This document shows, one piece after another, positions 34,051-43,778 of a stretch of DNA of 64,000 nucleotides (the first letter of the stretch is position 1; the number at the start of each line of letters is the position of its first letter). Location of the stretch: the NCBI GenBank assembly GCA_937926205.1, contig CALEYL010000041.1, forward strand, positions 29,270 to 93,269, written 5' to 3'. The stretch comes from an uncultured Saprospiraceae bacterium (GTDB lineage Bacteria; Bacteroidota; Bacteroidia; Chitinophagales; Saprospiraceae). A program made the position numbers and the translations under genes. The notes beneath the pieces are model-generated. The model was given only the letters and a program-made list of their open reading frames with translations, searched no databases and had not been told where the DNA came from.

Positions 34051-34488
34051 ATGATCCAAACCATTGCCATCGGCTGCGACCACGCCGGTTTTGTATACAA
34101 AGATGCCATTCGCAAATATTTGCAGGAGCGGAATATTCAGGTACTGGATTTTGGCGCCAACAGTGCTGATTCGGTAGATTATCCTGATTTTGCGCATCCG
34201 GTAGCAAATGCAGTAGAGCAGGGAAATGCAGAAAGGGGCATTCTTCTGTGTGGTACCGGCAATGGGGTTGCCATCACGGCCAACAGGCACAAAGGGGTTC
34301 GCGCTGCAATTTGCTGGACAGAAGAAATTGTGGAATTGGTTCGGCAACACAACGATGCCAATGTGTTGGCCATTCCGGCGCGCTTTGTCAGTGAAGCAAT
34401 GGCGCTGGCGATGATTCCCGTTTTTCTGGATACGCCATTTGAAGGTGGTCGGCACGAACGGCGGGTGAAGAAAATTGAGGACGTTTAG
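34051..34488 (+). CDS. rpiB: ribose 5-phosphate isomerase B
   Basis: The protein has 145 residues, standard for RpiB/LacA/LacB. The substrate and catalytic motifs are present: IGCDHAGF (Asp10, His11), Cys67 in GILLCGTGNGVAITANRHKGVRAA, and HNDANVLAIPARF. It interconverts ribose 5-phosphate and ribulose 5-phosphate in the pentose phosphate pathway in the cytoplasm. It has CGTGNG, where E. coli RpiB has CGTGIG. A LacAB or allose role is less likely without sugar genes nearby. Confidence 0.93.
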   Translation: MIQTIAIGCDHAGFVYKDAIRKYLQERNIQVLDFGANSADSVDYPDFAHPVANAVEQGNAERGILLCGTGNGVAITANRHKGVRAAICWTEEIVELVRQHNDANVLAIPARFVSEAMALAMIPVFLDTPFEGGRHERRVKKIEDV

Positions 34489-34542
34489 ATTTGAAGGATT
34501 CACACACGCGAGGCAACCATACCTGACAAAAACTGCACCACT

Positions 34543-35781
34543 ATGTTTCGTACCTTACTTTTTAGTTTGCTGCTTTTTAGCGCAAACGCTGCCTGGTCAC
34601 AGCAATCGAAAGGCGGAAAAACTGACGCCGAATGGCAGGCGCTTGCTCAAAAATTGGCGCATCGCTATATCATTACGGACGGGCATGTGGATTTGCCTTA
34701 CCGCCTTAAAATAAAAAACTTTCGCCTTACCAAAGAACTGATCGGCATTCCCATCGAAACCAACGAAGGCGATTTCGACTATATCCGGGCCAAAAAAGGC
34801 GGCCTCGATGCTCCTTTTATGTCCATCTACATCCCGTCTTCCTATCAGGTCAGTGGTGGCGCCAAACTGCTTGCTGATTCGCTCATAGACATGGTGAACA
34901 GCATTGCAACAGCCCATCCGGATAAATTTGCCATGGCCGGTTCGCCAAAAGAAGTGAAGCGAAACTTTAAAAAGGGCCTCATCTCCCTTCCTATGGGTAT
35001 GGAAAACGGCGCCCCTATCGAAGAAGACCTCGCGAATGTTGCCTATTTTCATAAACGGGGCATCCGCTACATTACCCTGACCCACGCTACCGACAATAAA
35101 ATCTGCGATTCTTCTTACGATACCACCCATACCTGGAACGGTTTGAGTGCATTTGGCCGGGAAGTTGTTCGGGAAATGAACCGAACCGGTATTATGATAG
35201 ATATTTCTCACGTGTCCGATACTACGTTTTACCAGGTAATGGCATTGAGTAAAGCGCCCTGTATTGCGTCGCATTCCTCGTGTCGTAAATTTACGCCCGG
35301 CTTTGAGCGCAATATGAACGACGACATGATCCGCTTGCTGGGGCAAAAAGGCGGTGTCATTCAAATAAATTTCGGGTCTACTTTCCTGGATGCAAAAATC
35401 CAGGAACACGAAGCAGAGATGCGCAACGAACTTTCTGAATTATTGGAAGAAAAAGGATTAAAATATACCGATCCGGCAGCAAAGGAACTCATCGAAGCGT
35501 TTCAAAAATCGCACCCGACCCTTTATTCAGATGTGCAAATGGTGGCTGCTCACATTGATCATGTGGTTTCCATTGCCGGAATCGACCACGTTGGGCTTGG
35601 CTCTGACTTTGACGGCGTGGGCGACAGTTTGCCAACGGGCCTCAAAGACGTATCGCAATACCCGAACCTGATCAGTGAATTGCTCAAACGGGGGTATTCC
35701 GAATCTGATATTGCTAAAATCTGTTACAAAAACGTATTCCGGGTTTGGGAGCAGGTGGAGAAAGTGGCAAAAGGAAATTAG
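34543..35781 (+). CDS. membrane dipeptidase (M19, renal dipeptidase type), exported
   Basis: The protein has 412 residues with a signal peptide (LLLFSANAAWSQQ). The M19 zinc site is visible: DGHVDLPY (His48, Asp50), MGMENGAPI with the bridging Glu, a His in ISHVSD, and HSSCRKF. GIDHVGLGSDFDG carries the last conserved Asp. It cleaves dipeptides, including those with a C-terminal D-residue, in the periplasm. It starts 54 bp after rpiB, possibly the same transcript. Confidence 0.9.
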   Translation: MFRTLLFSLLLFSANAAWSQQSKGGKTDAEWQALAQKLAHRYIITDGHVDLPYRLKIKNFRLTKELIGIPIETNEGDFDYIRAKKGGLDAPFMSIYIPSSYQVSGGAKLLADSLIDMVNSIATAHPDKFAMAGSPKEVKRNFKKGLISLPMGMENGAPIEEDLANVAYFHKRGIRYITLTHATDNKICDSSYDTTHTWNGLSAFGREVVREMNRTGIMIDISHVSDTTFYQVMALSKAPCIASHSSCRKFTPGFERNMNDDMIRLLGQKGGVIQINFGSTFLDAKIQEHEAEMRNELSELLEEKGLKYTDPAAKELIEAFQKSHPTLYSDVQMVAAHIDHVVSIAGIDHVGLGSDFDGVGDSLPTGLKDVSQYPNLISELLKRGYSESDIAKICYKNVFRVWEQVEKVAKGN

Positions 35782-35829
35782 TCAGCCACTTAAATCAAAA
35801 ACCTGTTACAAGCAATCAAGTAATTTCGC

Positions 35830-36918
35830 ATGAAAAAAATCGTACTGCTTTTCTCTGTCATTTTTTGGGGATTGACCCCGGGAACCACATGGTCGCAGGT
35901 TGTGGGGGACACGACACTTTACAAAGTTGTCGAAGAAATGCCCCGTTTTCCTGGCTGCGAAAGCCTGGATACCACCATCCAGTTTAAGCAGCAATGCGCT
36001 CAGCAAAGCCTCCTGAGATTCATTTATCAAAACATCCGTTACCCCTATTCTGCCAGGGAAAAAGGGGTAGAAGGCACTGTTGTGATCGGTTTTGTCGTTG
36101 AAAAAGACGGCTCAATTACACATCCTAAAATTTTAAAGGAGATCGGAGAAGGTTGTGGCCTGGAAGCCATACGCGTGGTAAATTTGATGAGTGAATACAA
36201 GATCCTCTGGACGCCGGGTAAAAGCAAAAACCAACCGGTCCGTGTGGAATTTAACCTGCCGGTGCGGTTCAAACTGGAAGAAGCGCCTCCATTCGTTATG
36301 ATAGCAGGAGACAGCGTATGGTCAGTTTTTGATACGCCGCTAACCTACACAGCCGGAGACACTGCGCTTCAGGCTTACCTGAACAAAGAACTGGACTATC
36401 CCAAGGCCTATGCCGACAGCTGCCTCATCGGAAACGTAGACGTTCAGCTGCTGGTGCGCCCCAATGGCGACCTGCGCATCCTTGACCTGACCGACTATTG
36501 TGATTTGGGGTATGATTTCTGGTGGGAATCCATCCAAAGTGTTATTTCTACTTACGGCGACTGGACACCGGCGACCCACAATGGGCGAAAAGTGCCTGCT
36601 GCGTATGACATCAGCCTTTCTTTTATTCCGGAATCTCCTGGCTGCAAACAGGTTGTGGAAAATTATACGCGGGCCATCCGGCTCTCCGACGAAGGAACAG
36701 TTTTGCTTCAGGATGGCAAACAGGAAGAAGCCCTCGCTAAAATGAGCGAAGCCATTGCCTTGTTTCCAAATAATGCCTCTTTGTTGCTGCTGCGCGGCCA
36801 GACTTATCTGGACATGAACCGCATGTCGGAAGCCTGTGAGGATTTGAGCAAAGGCAAAAGTATTTCCCTGGTGACCTGGTACGATAGTTTGCTGCCGTTG
36901 ATTTGCAAAGATAAATAG
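35830..36918 (+). CDS. exported protein with two TonB_C-like domains and TPR
   Basis: The protein has 362 residues with a signal peptide (IFWGLTPGTTWSQ). Domain 1 (about 30-155) is TonB C-terminal-like: FPGC, IRYPYSAREKGVEGTVVIGFVVEKDGSI. Domain 2 (about 170-275) is a diverged copy (LDYPKAYADSCLIGNVDVQLLVRPNGDL). Residues 285-350 form TPR-like helices (LQDGKQEEALAKMSEAIALFPNNASLLLLRG). It lacks the membrane anchor and Pro-rich linker of true TonB, so it is probably not an energy transducer. The first domain closely resembles the product at 43779. The function is unknown. Confidence 0.8.
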   Translation: MKKIVLLFSVIFWGLTPGTTWSQVVGDTTLYKVVEEMPRFPGCESLDTTIQFKQQCAQQSLLRFIYQNIRYPYSAREKGVEGTVVIGFVVEKDGSITHPKILKEIGEGCGLEAIRVVNLMSEYKILWTPGKSKNQPVRVEFNLPVRFKLEEAPPFVMIAGDSVWSVFDTPLTYTAGDTALQAYLNKELDYPKAYADSCLIGNVDVQLLVRPNGDLRILDLTDYCDLGYDFWWESIQSVISTYGDWTPATHNGRKVPAAYDISLSFIPESPGCKQVVENYTRAIRLSDEGTVLLQDGKQEEALAKMSEAIALFPNNASLLLLRGQTYLDMNRMSEACEDLSKGKSISLVTWYDSLLPLICKDK

Positions 36919-36973
36919 TGTCTGTCTTTATGCTCCGATAGCTGCGTTATACTCGGCCCCAAAATCAGTTATT

Positions 36974-37019
36974 CGTTTCGACTCCGCTCAACAAACGGCC
37001 GTTGAGCGGAGTCGAAACG
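36974..37019. repeat. perfect 19-bp inverted repeat, REP-like
   Basis: CGTTTCGACTCCGCTCAAC (36974-36992) and GTTGAGCGGAGTCGAAACG (37001-37019) are perfect complements around an 8-base loop. Related half elements occur at 9392, 9473 and 25170. It sits in a 293-bp gap without genes, after a gene end and before DUF547. No T-run follows, so I read it as a repeat element and not as a classical terminator. Confidence 0.75.
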
Positions 37020-37211
37020 GGGCCTTCGCAAGCCTTGCTCTCGAACCCCTGACTGCCGATAGGTAGTTAAAGATCAGACACCAGACTATAGACAGACACT
37101 AGACAGCGCCCGGGCTCTATCGCCATGCGGACATTAGAGTCAGGTTTATCCCGCTTTATACATCCGGATCTGCCTTTTGAACGTATATAAGGTCAAACAA
37201 TCATCAACACC

Positions 37212-38009
37212 ATGCAAAAAGCAATCCGTTCTTTCTCCCTGTTTGCCATCGGTATGTACCTGCTCCTGAGTACAAACGCCTGTATGAGCCAGAACTACAG
37301 CGTTGACTCCAAATCCAAACCCATTTCTCACGAAATCTGGGATGGATTGGTGAAAAAATACGTCACGGCAAAAGGCGGCGTCGACTATCAGGGCATCATA
37401 CTCGACAGCGTCAAACTGAACAATTACCTCAAACTGCTGAGCAACAACCACCCGAATGAAAAAAACTGGAGCCGCAACGAACAACTGGCCTACTGGATCA
37501 ACGCGTACAATGCTTTTACAGTCAAACTGATTACCCAGCATTATCCTGTTGCCAGTATCAAGGACATCAAAAAAGGCATTCCTTTTGTCAATACGGTTTG
37601 GGACATTAAGTTCATCAGGATTGAAGGGGCTGTTTACGATCTGAACAACATTGAACACAGCATCATTCGTCCGAAATTTAAGGATCCACGGGTGCACTTT
37701 GCCGTGAACTGCGCTTCCGGTTCCTGCCCCAGTCTGCTCAATGAAGCTTTCACCGCCAGTCGCCTCGATGAGCAATTGGATAAAGCGGCGAGAACTTTTT
37801 TGGCGGATAAAACGAAAAACAAAATCACCTCTTCTTCTAAAGCGGAGTTGTCTAAAATATTTTCCTGGTACAAAGGTGATTTTACCAAAAAGGGCCAGAC
37901 ATTTTTGCAATTCATCAACCGGTACGCGCCCATTAAGCTGGATGAAAATGTGGCCATTACATACCTGGACTACGATTGGAGTCTTAATGAAGAAAAGAAG
38001 AAAAAGTAG
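37212..38009 (+). CDS. DUF547 domain lipoprotein
   Basis: The protein has 265 residues. The signal ends in a lipobox (LLLSTNACMSQ). The DUF547 domain includes EQLAYWINAYNAFTVKLI and DPRVHFAVNCASGSCPSLL, both typical of the family. Its biochemical role is unknown. The stop codon is three bases before the next gene's ATG, so the two are tightly coupled. Confidence 0.87.
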   Translation: MQKAIRSFSLFAIGMYLLLSTNACMSQNYSVDSKSKPISHEIWDGLVKKYVTAKGGVDYQGIILDSVKLNNYLKLLSNNHPNEKNWSRNEQLAYWINAYNAFTVKLITQHYPVASIKDIKKGIPFVNTVWDIKFIRIEGAVYDLNNIEHSIIRPKFKDPRVHFAVNCASGSCPSLLNEAFTASRLDEQLDKAARTFLADKTKNKITSSSKAELSKIFSWYKGDFTKKGQTFLQFINRYAPIKLDENVAITYLDYDWSLNEEKKKK

Positions 38010-38012
38010 TGT

Positions 38013-40124
38013 ATGATTCGCTACAAGAAAGATACGGATAACATCGTCACGCTGATCCTGGACATGAAGGATCGCCCGGTCAACATCATCAACCATGAAA
38101 TCGGGGAAGCCTTTCTGCCTGTTCTGGCCCACCTTAAGCGCGAAAAAGCCAGGGGGGTATTGCGGGGTGTTATCCTGACTTCTGCCAAAAAATCTTTTCT
38201 GGCCGGCGGCGATTGGGAATACCTGTATCAGGCCAGCGACCCGGCTGAAATTTTCTCTTTTTCTGAAAAGCTGAAGCAATTTTTACGCGACCTTGAAAGC
38301 CCGGGCGTTCCGGTTGTAGCGGCCATCAACGGCACGGCACTGGGTACCGGTTTTGAAGTTGCGCTGGCCTGCCATCACCGCATTGTCGTGGACGACCCGA
38401 AAATTCAACTTGGAAATCCGGAGGTTAATATTGGTCTGATTCCCGGCGCCGGAGGCATCATTCGGATGATGTGGTTGCTGGGCATAGAAAAAACATTTTC
38501 CATCCTTTCTGCAGGAACGCCTTACAATGCTCAGGATGCACTGCGCGCAGGCATCATTGACGAATTGGCCAAAGACCGTAAAGACATGCTCGAGCGGGCC
38601 AAAGCATGGCTCCTGAAGACCAAAGAAGGGCGTCGTCCCTGGGATCGGGCGAGTGGGGCTATTCCTGGCGGCACAGCTAAAGATGCTGCCCCTGCCGCGA
38701 AAATTGCGGAGCTGGCTACCATGCTGGCGGGCAATGGATATGGCCAATACCCTGCGAGGCAAGCCATTTTAAACATCTTGTCCGAAGCTTCTAAAGTAGA
38801 TTTCAATACGGCCTGTAGAATTGAAAGCCGTTACTACACCCAATTGCTGTGCAGCAGGGCTTGTAAAAATATGATCAAAGCCTATTGGTTTGATTTCAAT
38901 GCAATTAAAGCAGGCGCCAGCCGCCCGAAAGGATATGGAAAATTCAGGCCTAAAAAAGTAGGCATCATCGGCGCCGGCCTTATGGGCTCAGGTATTGCCA
39001 CAGCGTGCCTGCTCAACGGGATGGAAGTTGTACTGAAAGACGTTTCAAAAGCCATCGCAGTTCGGGGTCTGGAATATGTACAGCAACAGCTTCAGAAAAT
39101 GGAGGCCGAATTACAAATTACGCCGGCAGATTCTGCTGCCATGCTTCGGCGCATCCAAACCACTCAAAACTCCAAAGACTTTGAAACTTGTGACCTGGTG
39201 ATCGAAGCTGTTTTCGAAAACCAGATGGTGAAGCAAAAAGTGACCAAAGAAGCAGAAGCGCACATGGATGAATATTCCTTTTTTGGTACCAATACGGTTT
39301 CTATTCCCATCAGTAAACTGGCAGAGGCCTCCATCAGGCCAGAAAATTTTGCCGGCCTTCACTTCTTTCATCCGGCTGAATCGGTGCCCCTGGTAGAAAT
39401 TGTGCGTGGAAAACAGACATCCGATGAAACCATCGCCCGCGCTTTTGATTTTGTAAATGCCATCAAAAAAATCCCTATTGTTGTGAAAGACGACTGGGGT
39501 TTTTATGTTGCCCGGGTACAAAACACCTATATACTCGAAGGCATTACCATGCTGAAAGAAGGATATCCGCCTGCTTTGATCGAAAACATCGGCAAACAGG
39601 CGGGTATGCTCAAAGGCGCCCTCGCATTGGCCGACGATATGGGATTGCCGCTGGTGTTGAATTACGAACAGCAGGCTGCGGCGCACTATGGCTCCAAATA
39701 CATTCAACATCCTGCTGTTGAAGTATTGCAATTGATGACAGAAACCTTAGACCTCAAAGGCAGGGCGCATAAAGCCGGTTTTTATACCTATGAAGATGCG
39801 GATAAACGCAGCTTATGGTCCGGACTCGCCGAGCACTTTCCGAGGGTTCAGACACATTGGGTTCGGGAAGAAATTGCCGAACGACTCCTCTTCGCACAGG
39901 TGCTGGAAGCCGTATGGTGTATGCAGGAAGGCGTCATCAATTCTATACCGGCCGCCAATCTGGGGAGTATCTATGGCTGGGGGTTTCCGGCTTTCAAAGG
40001 TGGTGTGATCCAGTACGTTGCCGATTATGGCAAAACCGCTTTCCTTGAAAAATGCAAGTACTATGAGGCTGCCCACGGACCGCGCTTCAAGGCGCCGGGG
40101 TGGTTAAAGAAAGAATTGACCTGA
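38013..40124 (+). CDS. enoyl-CoA hydratase / 3-hydroxyacyl-CoA dehydrogenase fusion (FadB/FadJ-like)
   Basis: The protein has 703 residues. Residues 1-200 are a crotonase fold with INGTALGTGFEVALACHHRI and the catalytic region NPEVNIGLIPGAGGIIRM. Residues 310-490 are the NAD-binding dehydrogenase (KVGIIGAGLMGSGIATAC), with FHPAESVPLVEIVRG. The C-terminal dehydrogenase domains follow. It carries out the hydration and second oxidation steps of fatty-acid beta-oxidation in the cytoplasm. A thiolase partner is not in the window. It follows the DUF547 gene by three bases. Confidence 0.93.
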   Translation: MIRYKKDTDNIVTLILDMKDRPVNIINHEIGEAFLPVLAHLKREKARGVLRGVILTSAKKSFLAGGDWEYLYQASDPAEIFSFSEKLKQFLRDLESPGVPVVAAINGTALGTGFEVALACHHRIVVDDPKIQLGNPEVNIGLIPGAGGIIRMMWLLGIEKTFSILSAGTPYNAQDALRAGIIDELAKDRKDMLERAKAWLLKTKEGRRPWDRASGAIPGGTAKDAAPAAKIAELATMLAGNGYGQYPARQAILNILSEASKVDFNTACRIESRYYTQLLCSRACKNMIKAYWFDFNAIKAGASRPKGYGKFRPKKVGIIGAGLMGSGIATACLLNGMEVVLKDVSKAIAVRGLEYVQQQLQKMEAELQITPADSAAMLRRIQTTQNSKDFETCDLVIEAVFENQMVKQKVTKEAEAHMDEYSFFGTNTVSIPISKLAEASIRPENFAGLHFFHPAESVPLVEIVRGKQTSDETIARAFDFVNAIKKIPIVVKDDWGFYVARVQNTYILEGITMLKEGYPPALIENIGKQAGMLKGALALADDMGLPLVLNYEQQAAAHYGSKYIQHPAVEVLQLMTETLDLKGRAHKAGFYTYEDADKRSLWSGLAEHFPRVQTHWVREEIAERLLFAQVLEAVWCMQEGVINSIPAANLGSIYGWGFPAFKGGVIQYVADYGKTAFLEKCKYYEAAHGPRFKAPGWLKKELT

Positions 40125-40156
40125 ACCTTGCAGGGGTTGTTGCATTAACTCAAAAC

Positions 40157-41890
40157 TCAACGGAGCAGCATTACACTCCCTTTTCGCTCGATGACAACGC
40201 CGGAATTCTGTTTCAGACGGATGTAATATACATAAACACCCTGTGGCATTGGTTTTCCATCCTTTTTGCCATCCCAGCCAAGCGATAGCGTATTCGAAAC
40301 AAATACCTGGCCTCCCCAGCGGTCAAAAATCAGCATTTGATATTCCGCGGGATCCCCGAATTGAAGAAAAGGATGAAAAGTCCGGTTGATGCCTTCAGGA
40401 GCAAACACGTTGGGAATAAATAAGTTGGGTATTTGTTCAAGGCATACGGTATTGGAGCGGGAGCGCACCATTTTGGTACTCCCATCGGATAGCCGCAGGC
40501 TTGCAACGGCAACCACAAAATAGCAATGTGTGCCCTGTTCATTATCTGAAAAATCTATGGCGTCTGCATATTCCAGTGTATTGCCCGAAAGTGTGGTCAG
40601 GAGAAAAGCGCCGTTCCCCTCATCGCGGTAGAGTTCGTAAGCAAAAACACTGGCAGAATCATTGGTGTAAGCTGCCCAGAAGAGGTTGTTTAAATTTCCT
40701 TCTCCTGCTGTGCCCAGCAAACGCGGTGGCCTGGCTGGGTTAGAAAAGACTACCCGTCCGCAACTATCTACTGCCTGAATGCGGTAATAGTCCGGTACTT
40801 CCGGGCTATCTGCAGAAATCAGGGTATTGGTTGGAATCAGCACCGGTGATACCGGGATGGTTTCCAAATCCCCAAAGCTTCCACCTGCAGTCGTTGCGAG
40901 CTGTATGCTGGCTGACGCAATGGCTGCTGTTGTATTCCAGCTCCATTGCCATTCTAAAAGTCCGTCCGGGGTATAACTTACATTTTCCATGAGCAGGTTG
41001 CGGACCGCCTGAACGACACTGGGGGTAAGGCAAACTGTATTGGAATTGGAAGTAACCGCTGTTCCCGTTTGTCGGGCCCGCACAAAAAAACAATAGGTAT
41101 CCCGGTCGTTGACGTTTTCATAATTATACGTCCCTGCACTTCCCGGTACTTCGGCAGCAAGGATTGGCGCCTGCCCGTTAATGCCTACCCATATTTCGTA
41201 AGCTGCTACACCGCCTGTCCAGTTTTGATAAGCATTCCACGACAAAGTAATGCGCGCATCACAACCATTGCCTGCTGAGGCTTCCAGCAAAATGGTGTTG
41301 TGAGGAGGCGTCACCAGGCTTTGATTGCCACAGGCATCTATGGCAACTGCAAAATAAGTTTCGATTTCGGTGGAGGGGCTGGCCATATTATCCGTGTAGA
41401 AAAGGTTGGCGCCGGTATAAACTGTGTCGAGTATGGTCGTTCCCGACAGGGTATTTCTTGAAATGACATAGGCAATAACCTCCGGGGAAGGACTGGGGGT
41501 CCACGAAATTTCGACGCTGTTCCCGTTTACGGTGACAAATCGGAGCGGCCCTGGCTCAGGAATAAGGTTGTCCAGGGTGTCTGATCTGAGTATAGCTTGT
41601 CCCGGGCAATCCACATTGCTTTGCATGTAGTAATACCAGACGGCGCCGTTGACGCCGGCATGGAAATACCGGGTTTGATTTTGATTCGTGATGGTGGTCA
41701 ACAGCGTGTAGGGGCCGCCCGGGTTTTCGCTGGCATATATTTCATATCCAACAAAGGTACCGCAGGTATTAACCGGTGTTTCCCAGGTTAATGTGTCATT
41801 GCTGATGCAGATAAGATTGGGTGCGGCGATCTGTGCGTGCAAAAAGGGGCTGAACCCCAGTAAAAATACCAATAATTGAAGTCCCTTCAT
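40157..41890 (-). CDS. secreted protein with T9SS type B sorting domain
   Basis: The protein has 577 residues from the ATG at 41890, which gives a clean signal peptide (LLVFLLGFSPFLHAQ); a start at 41947 would add 19 residues. Several fibronectin III-like repeats make up the body (for example VSWTPSPSPEVIAYVI-type strands). The C terminus has IPNVFAPEGINRTFHPFLQFG...LIFDRWGGQVFVSN...GWDGKKDGKPMPQGVYVYYI. This is the gliding-motility-associated type B sorting signal of the type IX secretion system. It is exported to the cell surface, probably as an adhesin or structural protein. Its gene is convergent with the beta-oxidation gene. Confidence 0.88.
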   Translation of the reverse strand: MKGLQLLVFLLGFSPFLHAQIAAPNLICISNDTLTWETPVNTCGTFVGYEIYASENPGGPYTLLTTITNQNQTRYFHAGVNGAVWYYYMQSNVDCPGQAILRSDTLDNLIPEPGPLRFVTVNGNSVEISWTPSPSPEVIAYVISRNTLSGTTILDTVYTGANLFYTDNMASPSTEIETYFAVAIDACGNQSLVTPPHNTILLEASAGNGCDARITLSWNAYQNWTGGVAAYEIWVGINGQAPILAAEVPGSAGTYNYENVNDRDTYCFFVRARQTGTAVTSNSNTVCLTPSVVQAVRNLLMENVSYTPDGLLEWQWSWNTTAAIASASIQLATTAGGSFGDLETIPVSPVLIPTNTLISADSPEVPDYYRIQAVDSCGRVVFSNPARPPRLLGTAGEGNLNNLFWAAYTNDSASVFAYELYRDEGNGAFLLTTLSGNTLEYADAIDFSDNEQGTHCYFVVAVASLRLSDGSTKMVRSRSNTVCLEQIPNLFIPNVFAPEGINRTFHPFLQFGDPAEYQMLIFDRWGGQVFVSNTLSLGWDGKKDGKPMPQGVYVYYIRLKQNSGVVIERKGSVMLLR

Positions 41891-42063
41891 GTTTGTCATA
41901 ATCCTTCTTAACATAGCCTGTAACTGGCCTTTAACCGGCCATTTCATAATAAGAACAACGAAGCTCCGGTTTTGTGGCGCAATTTGCCTGAAAATCGGAA
42001 TTTTTTTGTTCTAACGGAACAAGCAGGCATTCGATTGCCGGATATCGGCTGAAGGATAAAAAA

Positions 42064-42100
42064 ACAAGCGTTTTTCCCGTTCAGCAGGAAAAACGCTTGT
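42064..42100 (-). terminator. intrinsic terminator of the subtilase gene
   Basis: ACAAGCGTTTTTCC and GGAAAAACGCTTGT form a perfect 14-bp stem with a 9-base loop. The plus strand has a run of A just before it, which is the T-run for minus-strand transcripts. It lies 30 bp past the stop codon of the subtilase gene. Confidence 0.9.
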
Positions 42101-42129
42101 CAGATGGCGTGTCTGAAACTAAAAAAACG

Positions 42130-43410
42130 CTAGCGCACCGCTATTTTGTAGCTCAGTCCACTCTGACTCACCGTGCCATTTTGAGCAGGAGCAGCATTAC
42201 GAATCTGCATGATGCCTGCTACATGGGGTGTTGCCATGGAAGTCCCCGTCAACGTAGCATAACCGCCGTTGAGATAGGTGCTGTAAACGCTGGTACCTGT
42301 TGCGATCCAGTCTACAGGGCCGCTGCTGCTGGTATTGTAATTACCACCGTAAGTCGGGTCATTGTAATACGTTTTGTTGCAGCGCATATTGGTCACCGTA
42401 AAGATGTTGGTGCCATTGACACATGCAGGTTGGTAGTAAGCCGCATTGGAAAAGTTGTTGCCCGAAGCAACCGCAATGCGCGTACCGGCATTGCCCATCG
42501 CCTGCAGGGCGCTGCGGTAACTGGACCCTGTGGAACAGCCCGAAGTGCCGTAGTAACCGCCGAGGCTCATGTTGACGACATCACCGGGCAGGTCATTGGC
42601 TGCAACGTGGTTAACGCCGGATAAAATGGTAGAGGTTGCACTACCACCGCTGCAGGGAAAAACCCTTACCGGCACGACCGGAGCGCCAGAGGCCACACCG
42701 ATAACGCCAATCGTGTTGTTTACGGCTGCGGCAGTTCCCGCTACATGGGTGCCGTGGCCATTGCAATCATTGGCCGTGCCCCCCACAAACGACACCGCAT
42801 AAGCAGTGTTGGTTACCACGTTAAGATCGGGGTGATCGAGATCAATTCCCGAATCAATGATCCAGATCCAGCGATCTGTTCCGGCTACGGCAGCACCGCC
42901 TGCGTTGGTGATTCCACAAGGCGTTGTTTGGGCGCGCGCGCCATCCTCAATGATTTCTTCCACGGTGAAAGGTGGGAGTTCCACCACGCGGTCGTATTCC
43001 AGCGACTCCAGGTCTTCGCTTTTTTTGAGGCTTTCAAAAACCTCCCTGCTCAGTCGGATGGCGACACCACTTTGGACTGCTGTGTAATAAGCCAGCACGG
43101 CATCCTGGCTGATACCCTGGTTGGCCAGCCAGGTATTGATCTGATTTTCAACCGTTTTTCCGTATGCCGCCATTCGGCTGCTTTTTTCGGCCCGGGTGCG
43201 GACGGGGTCGGTTAAATAAGTAATGGCCGGTGCAATTTTATCCCCCCTGAACATGAGGATATATTGCCCTTCAATAATGGCGCCTTCATCGCTTTGGGGC
43301 TGTACGAGGGCAGTGTCGTCAATAATTTCAGACACTTTTGACTTGCTGCATGCGCTGATAAGCGCTGCTGCTGTGATTGTGAATACTGCAAAAGAGAAAA
43401 AAGATCTCAT
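42130..43410 (-). CDS. S8 family serine peptidase (subtilase), lipoprotein
   Basis: The protein has 426 residues from the ATG at 43410; upstream codons would put an odd Thr/His leader before the signal. The lipobox is ALISAC (Cys21). An I9-type propeptide spans about 45-150. The catalytic triad is Asp186 (WIIDSGID), His219 (NGHGTHVAGT) and Ser391 (GTSMATPHVAG), with the oxyanion Asn in ASGNN. Several Cys in the mature domain suggest disulfides, as in aqualysin or proteinase K. No T9SS tail is present. It is a surface or periplasmic protease that matures by removing its propeptide. Confidence 0.92.
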   Translation of the reverse strand: MRSFFSFAVFTITAAALISACSKSKVSEIIDDTALVQPQSDEGAIIEGQYILMFRGDKIAPAITYLTDPVRTRAEKSSRMAAYGKTVENQINTWLANQGISQDAVLAYYTAVQSGVAIRLSREVFESLKKSEDLESLEYDRVVELPPFTVEEIIEDGARAQTTPCGITNAGGAAVAGTDRWIWIIDSGIDLDHPDLNVVTNTAYAVSFVGGTANDCNGHGTHVAGTAAAVNNTIGVIGVASGAPVVPVRVFPCSGGSATSTILSGVNHVAANDLPGDVVNMSLGGYYGTSGCSTGSSYRSALQAMGNAGTRIAVASGNNFSNAAYYQPACVNGTNIFTVTNMRCNKTYYNDPTYGGNYNTSSSGPVDWIATGTSVYSTYLNGGYATLTGTSMATPHVAGIMQIRNAAPAQNGTVSQSGLSYKIAVR

Positions 43411-43778
43411 GGTTAAAACATTTTTATGAACCAATAAGAATTCCCTGTCTGTGTGCAGGCAAAAGCGCGCACAGTGAAAGCATGCCCTATAGAGACAGGC
43501 CGTGTGTGTGGTTGTCGTAGTGTGTGGTAGTGTGTATGGAGTCAAAAAGCGTGAAAAGGAAAATTCGGCGAAAGCGGGTTTTGCCCAATATTGCCTTTAA
43601 ATAGAACAGTGGCGTGTTCTATTTATTTGAATTTTCGGGATAAATATAGAAGGATTGATGGTATGACGCAATAGGCGCAAAAAAAAATGTTAAAATATTT
43701 TGATAACAAAAGCTTTGAACGGCTATAAACCTTATATGACAAAAAAACAATTCATCATTTAACCTTCAATCCAAATTT
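43411..43778. other. intergenic region with GT-rich low-complexity stretch
   Basis: Between the divergent subtilase and TonB_C genes I see no gene. At about 43498-43540 the plus strand is a degenerate GTGTGTG/GTAGTGTGTGG repeat. The rest is AT-rich, with no exact -7 box on either strand. Confidence 0.5.

Noticed and set aside
36974..37019. Intrinsic terminator
   Set aside because: The stem is perfect, but no T-run follows on either strand and related copies occur elsewhere, so a repeat element fits better.
37146..38279. 377-codon frame opposite the DUF547 gene
   Set aside because: The plus-strand gene has a lipoprotein signal and DUF547 motifs. The antisense frame has none.
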